Of a stretch of DNA of 6,458 bases, positions 5,173 through 6,458 are shown in pieces. How positions within the stretch are numbered: the stretch's first letter is position 1; each line of letters begins with the position of its first letter. The DNA comes from Clostridiales bacterium (GTDB lineage Bacteria > Bacillota > Clostridia > Lachnospirales > JAITVM01). The DNA is taken from positions 1 to 6,458 of the forward strand of contig JAITVM010000231.1 of the NCBI GenBank assembly GCA_031285815.1, in the 5' to 3' direction. The position numbers and the translations under genes are program-made. The notes under the pieces are model-generated. The model saw only the letters and a program-made list of their open reading frames with translations, did no database searches and was not told the DNA's origin.

Positions 5173-6458
5173 TGGTTGAAAAAATAATAAGCGTTTTAAA
5201 AAACTATAAAGATATAGATTATAAATTGACAGAGGTAAAAAAAGAGCGCCTCGAAAATTATTTTGTTAAGAAACAGCGTGAAATAGACAGGCTTGTTAAA
5301 ACAACACATTATTATTTAACAGTTTATACTACTTTTGAAGAAGATGGGGAGAAATACCGGGGCTCTGCAGCTATTGAAATTTACCCTTCAACGGGTGGTT
5401 TAGAAAGCCCGATAGATGAAGCTATTTTTGCAGCCGGCTATGTTAAGAATAAATATTACCCGCTGGTAAATTGTAATTTGGCCCCACATGGCGGGGTTGA
5501 TACAGATTTAGGCGGAATGGGGCAGGCGGATGCAATGAAAAGCTTACAGGCTGCCTTATACTCACAAGACAATAAACAAAACGGCTTTATAAATTATTCT
5601 GAATTTTTTGTTAGCAAATTAAACTATAGGGTAATCAATTCGAAAGGCTTGGATATCTCGTTTACAAAACACAAAGCCTTTATAGAGTCAGCGGCAACCT
5701 GGAAAGAAAACAATAAAGAAGTGGAATTTTATGAATCATATAATTTAAATGAATGTAATACCGGGCTAATTAGCCAAAGGGTAGGGAAGCTGTTTGAGTA
5801 TGCCGCCCAAAAGACGGCAGCTATAAATATGCCTAAAATTTCAGGTATAGATGTAGTCCTATCAGGTGAATGCATAAAGCGTTTTTTTGAATATTTTTAT
5901 ACTAACTCAAATGCTTCAAGCGTTTATAACGGCCAATCTGTTTTTAAAGTAGGGGGCGATGTCCAAGGCAGTAGCTATAATGATAAAATATCCATGTCCT
6001 TAGCGCCATTTTTAAAAGGGTCAACAGAATCGGCCCAGTATGACAGTGATGGTTTTGCCCTTGATAACCAAGAGGTAATTAAAGAGGGGGTACTGTTAAA
6101 ATATTGGGGCGATATTAGGTATTCATATTATTTAGGCATAGCCCCAACCGGTTCCATCGGAAATTATATTATTAGCGGGGGGACATATTCCAATGGCGAT
6201 TTACGGTCCGGGGAATTTCTAGAAATAGTTTCGTTTTCAGATTTTCATATGAATTCTGTTACAGGCGATTTTGGTGCGGAGGCCAGGTTAGGGTTTTATT
6301 GCAAAGGCGGCGAAAAAACTGCTGTAACGGGGGGCTCAATATCTGGGAATATCAAAAATGTTTTAGGTGAAATAAAAATGTCTAAGGGGCAGATGCAATT
6401 CAATAATTTTGTGGGCCCGGAAGCAATCAGGGTTAAGAATATAAACATTGCGGGCATA
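5172..6458 (+). CDS. tldE: TldE/PmbA, partner subunit of the TldD/TldE protease (C-terminus cut off)
   Basis: I translated this frame by hand: ATG at 5172 in the TGATG junction, open for 429 codons to the window end, with no stop. GAGGT at 5160-5164, 7 nt upstream, serves as ribosome binding site. Typical PmbA/TldE lengths are about 440-450, and the visible end (NINIAGI) resembles the final strand of the family, so only a few residues are probably missing. Family features are VVLSGECIKRFFEYF (228-242), NGQSVF (253-258), DSDGFALDN (291-299), APTGSIGNY (324-332) and the C-terminal block NSVTGDFGAEARLGF (361-375), then GGSISGNIKNVL (387-398). There is no HExxxH, as expected for the non-catalytic partner, which in E. 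coli pairs with TldD to form the working enzyme. An in-between region at about 97-125 (APHGGVDTDLGGMGQADAM) has a His but no metal motif. The symbol pmbA is also used for this family. Confidence 0.93.
   Translation, partial: MVEKIISVLKNYKDIDYKLTEVKKERLENYFVKKQREIDRLVKTTHYYLTVYTTFEEDGEKYRGSAAIEIYPSTGGLESPIDEAIFAAGYVKNKYYPLVNCNLAPHGGVDTDLGGMGQADAMKSLQAALYSQDNKQNGFINYSEFFVSKLNYRVINSKGLDISFTKHKAFIESAATWKENNKEVEFYESYNLNECNTGLISQRVGKLFEYAAQKTAAINMPKISGIDVVLSGECIKRFFEYFYTNSNASSVYNGQSVFKVGGDVQGSSYNDKISMSLAPFLKGSTESAQYDSDGFALDNQEVIKEGVLLKYWGDIRYSYYLGIAPTGSIGNYIISGGTYSNGDLRSGEFLEIVSFSDFHMNSVTGDFGAEARLGFYCKGGEKTAVTGGSISGNIKNVLGEIKMSKGQMQFNNFVGPEAIRVKNINIAGI

Overview
The window looks like a chromosomal segment of an AT-rich, low-GC Gram-positive bacterium, most likely Bacillota (Clostridia-like). 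This is inferred from strong purine-rich ribosome binding sites (AAGGAGG, GGAGGT, GGAGGG), a TTG start, a perfect TTGACA/TATAAT promoter, frequent ATA and AGG codons, and protein families typical of fermentative Firmicutes. No mobile element, CRISPR array, tRNA or rRNA is visible, and the content is mostly housekeeping.

Layout, left to right. Positions 1-48 (minus) hold the first 16 codons of an unidentified gene that runs off the left edge. A hairpin terminator (117-159) separates it from a glycogen/maltodextrin phosphorylase gene (194-2635, minus). That gene has a textbook sigma-A promoter at 2768-2796 and a roughly 125-nt leader. Upstream on the same strand is a ZIP-family metal transporter gene (2810-3526). 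No convincing terminator separates the two, so some read-through into the phosphorylase is possible. A 254-bp divergent intergenic region (3527-3780) carries plus-strand promoter signals and a hairpin/U-tract. It is followed by a tightly coupled pair, tldD (3781-5172) and tldE/pmbA (5172 to beyond 6458), which share one base at a TGATG junction. The tldE C-terminus is cut off by the window edge, probably by only a few residues.

How the genes work together: TldD (catalytic, HExxxH plus a C-terminal Cys) and TldE (no metal motif) form a heteromeric metalloprotease that trims unfolded or leader-like peptides. The phosphorylase releases glucose-1-phosphate from storage or imported glucans, and the ZIP protein moves divalent metal. 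I see no functional link between the minus-strand genes and tldDE beyond adjacency.

I did not find a clearly new system. The points most worth a second look are the promoter-hairpin-U-tract arrangement ahead of tldD, the altered metal-site residues of the ZIP protein, and the phosphorylase promoter with a palindrome beside its predicted start site. The start codons of the phosphorylase and ZIP genes are best placed at internal ATGs preceded by ribosome binding sites, not at the most upstream ATGs.
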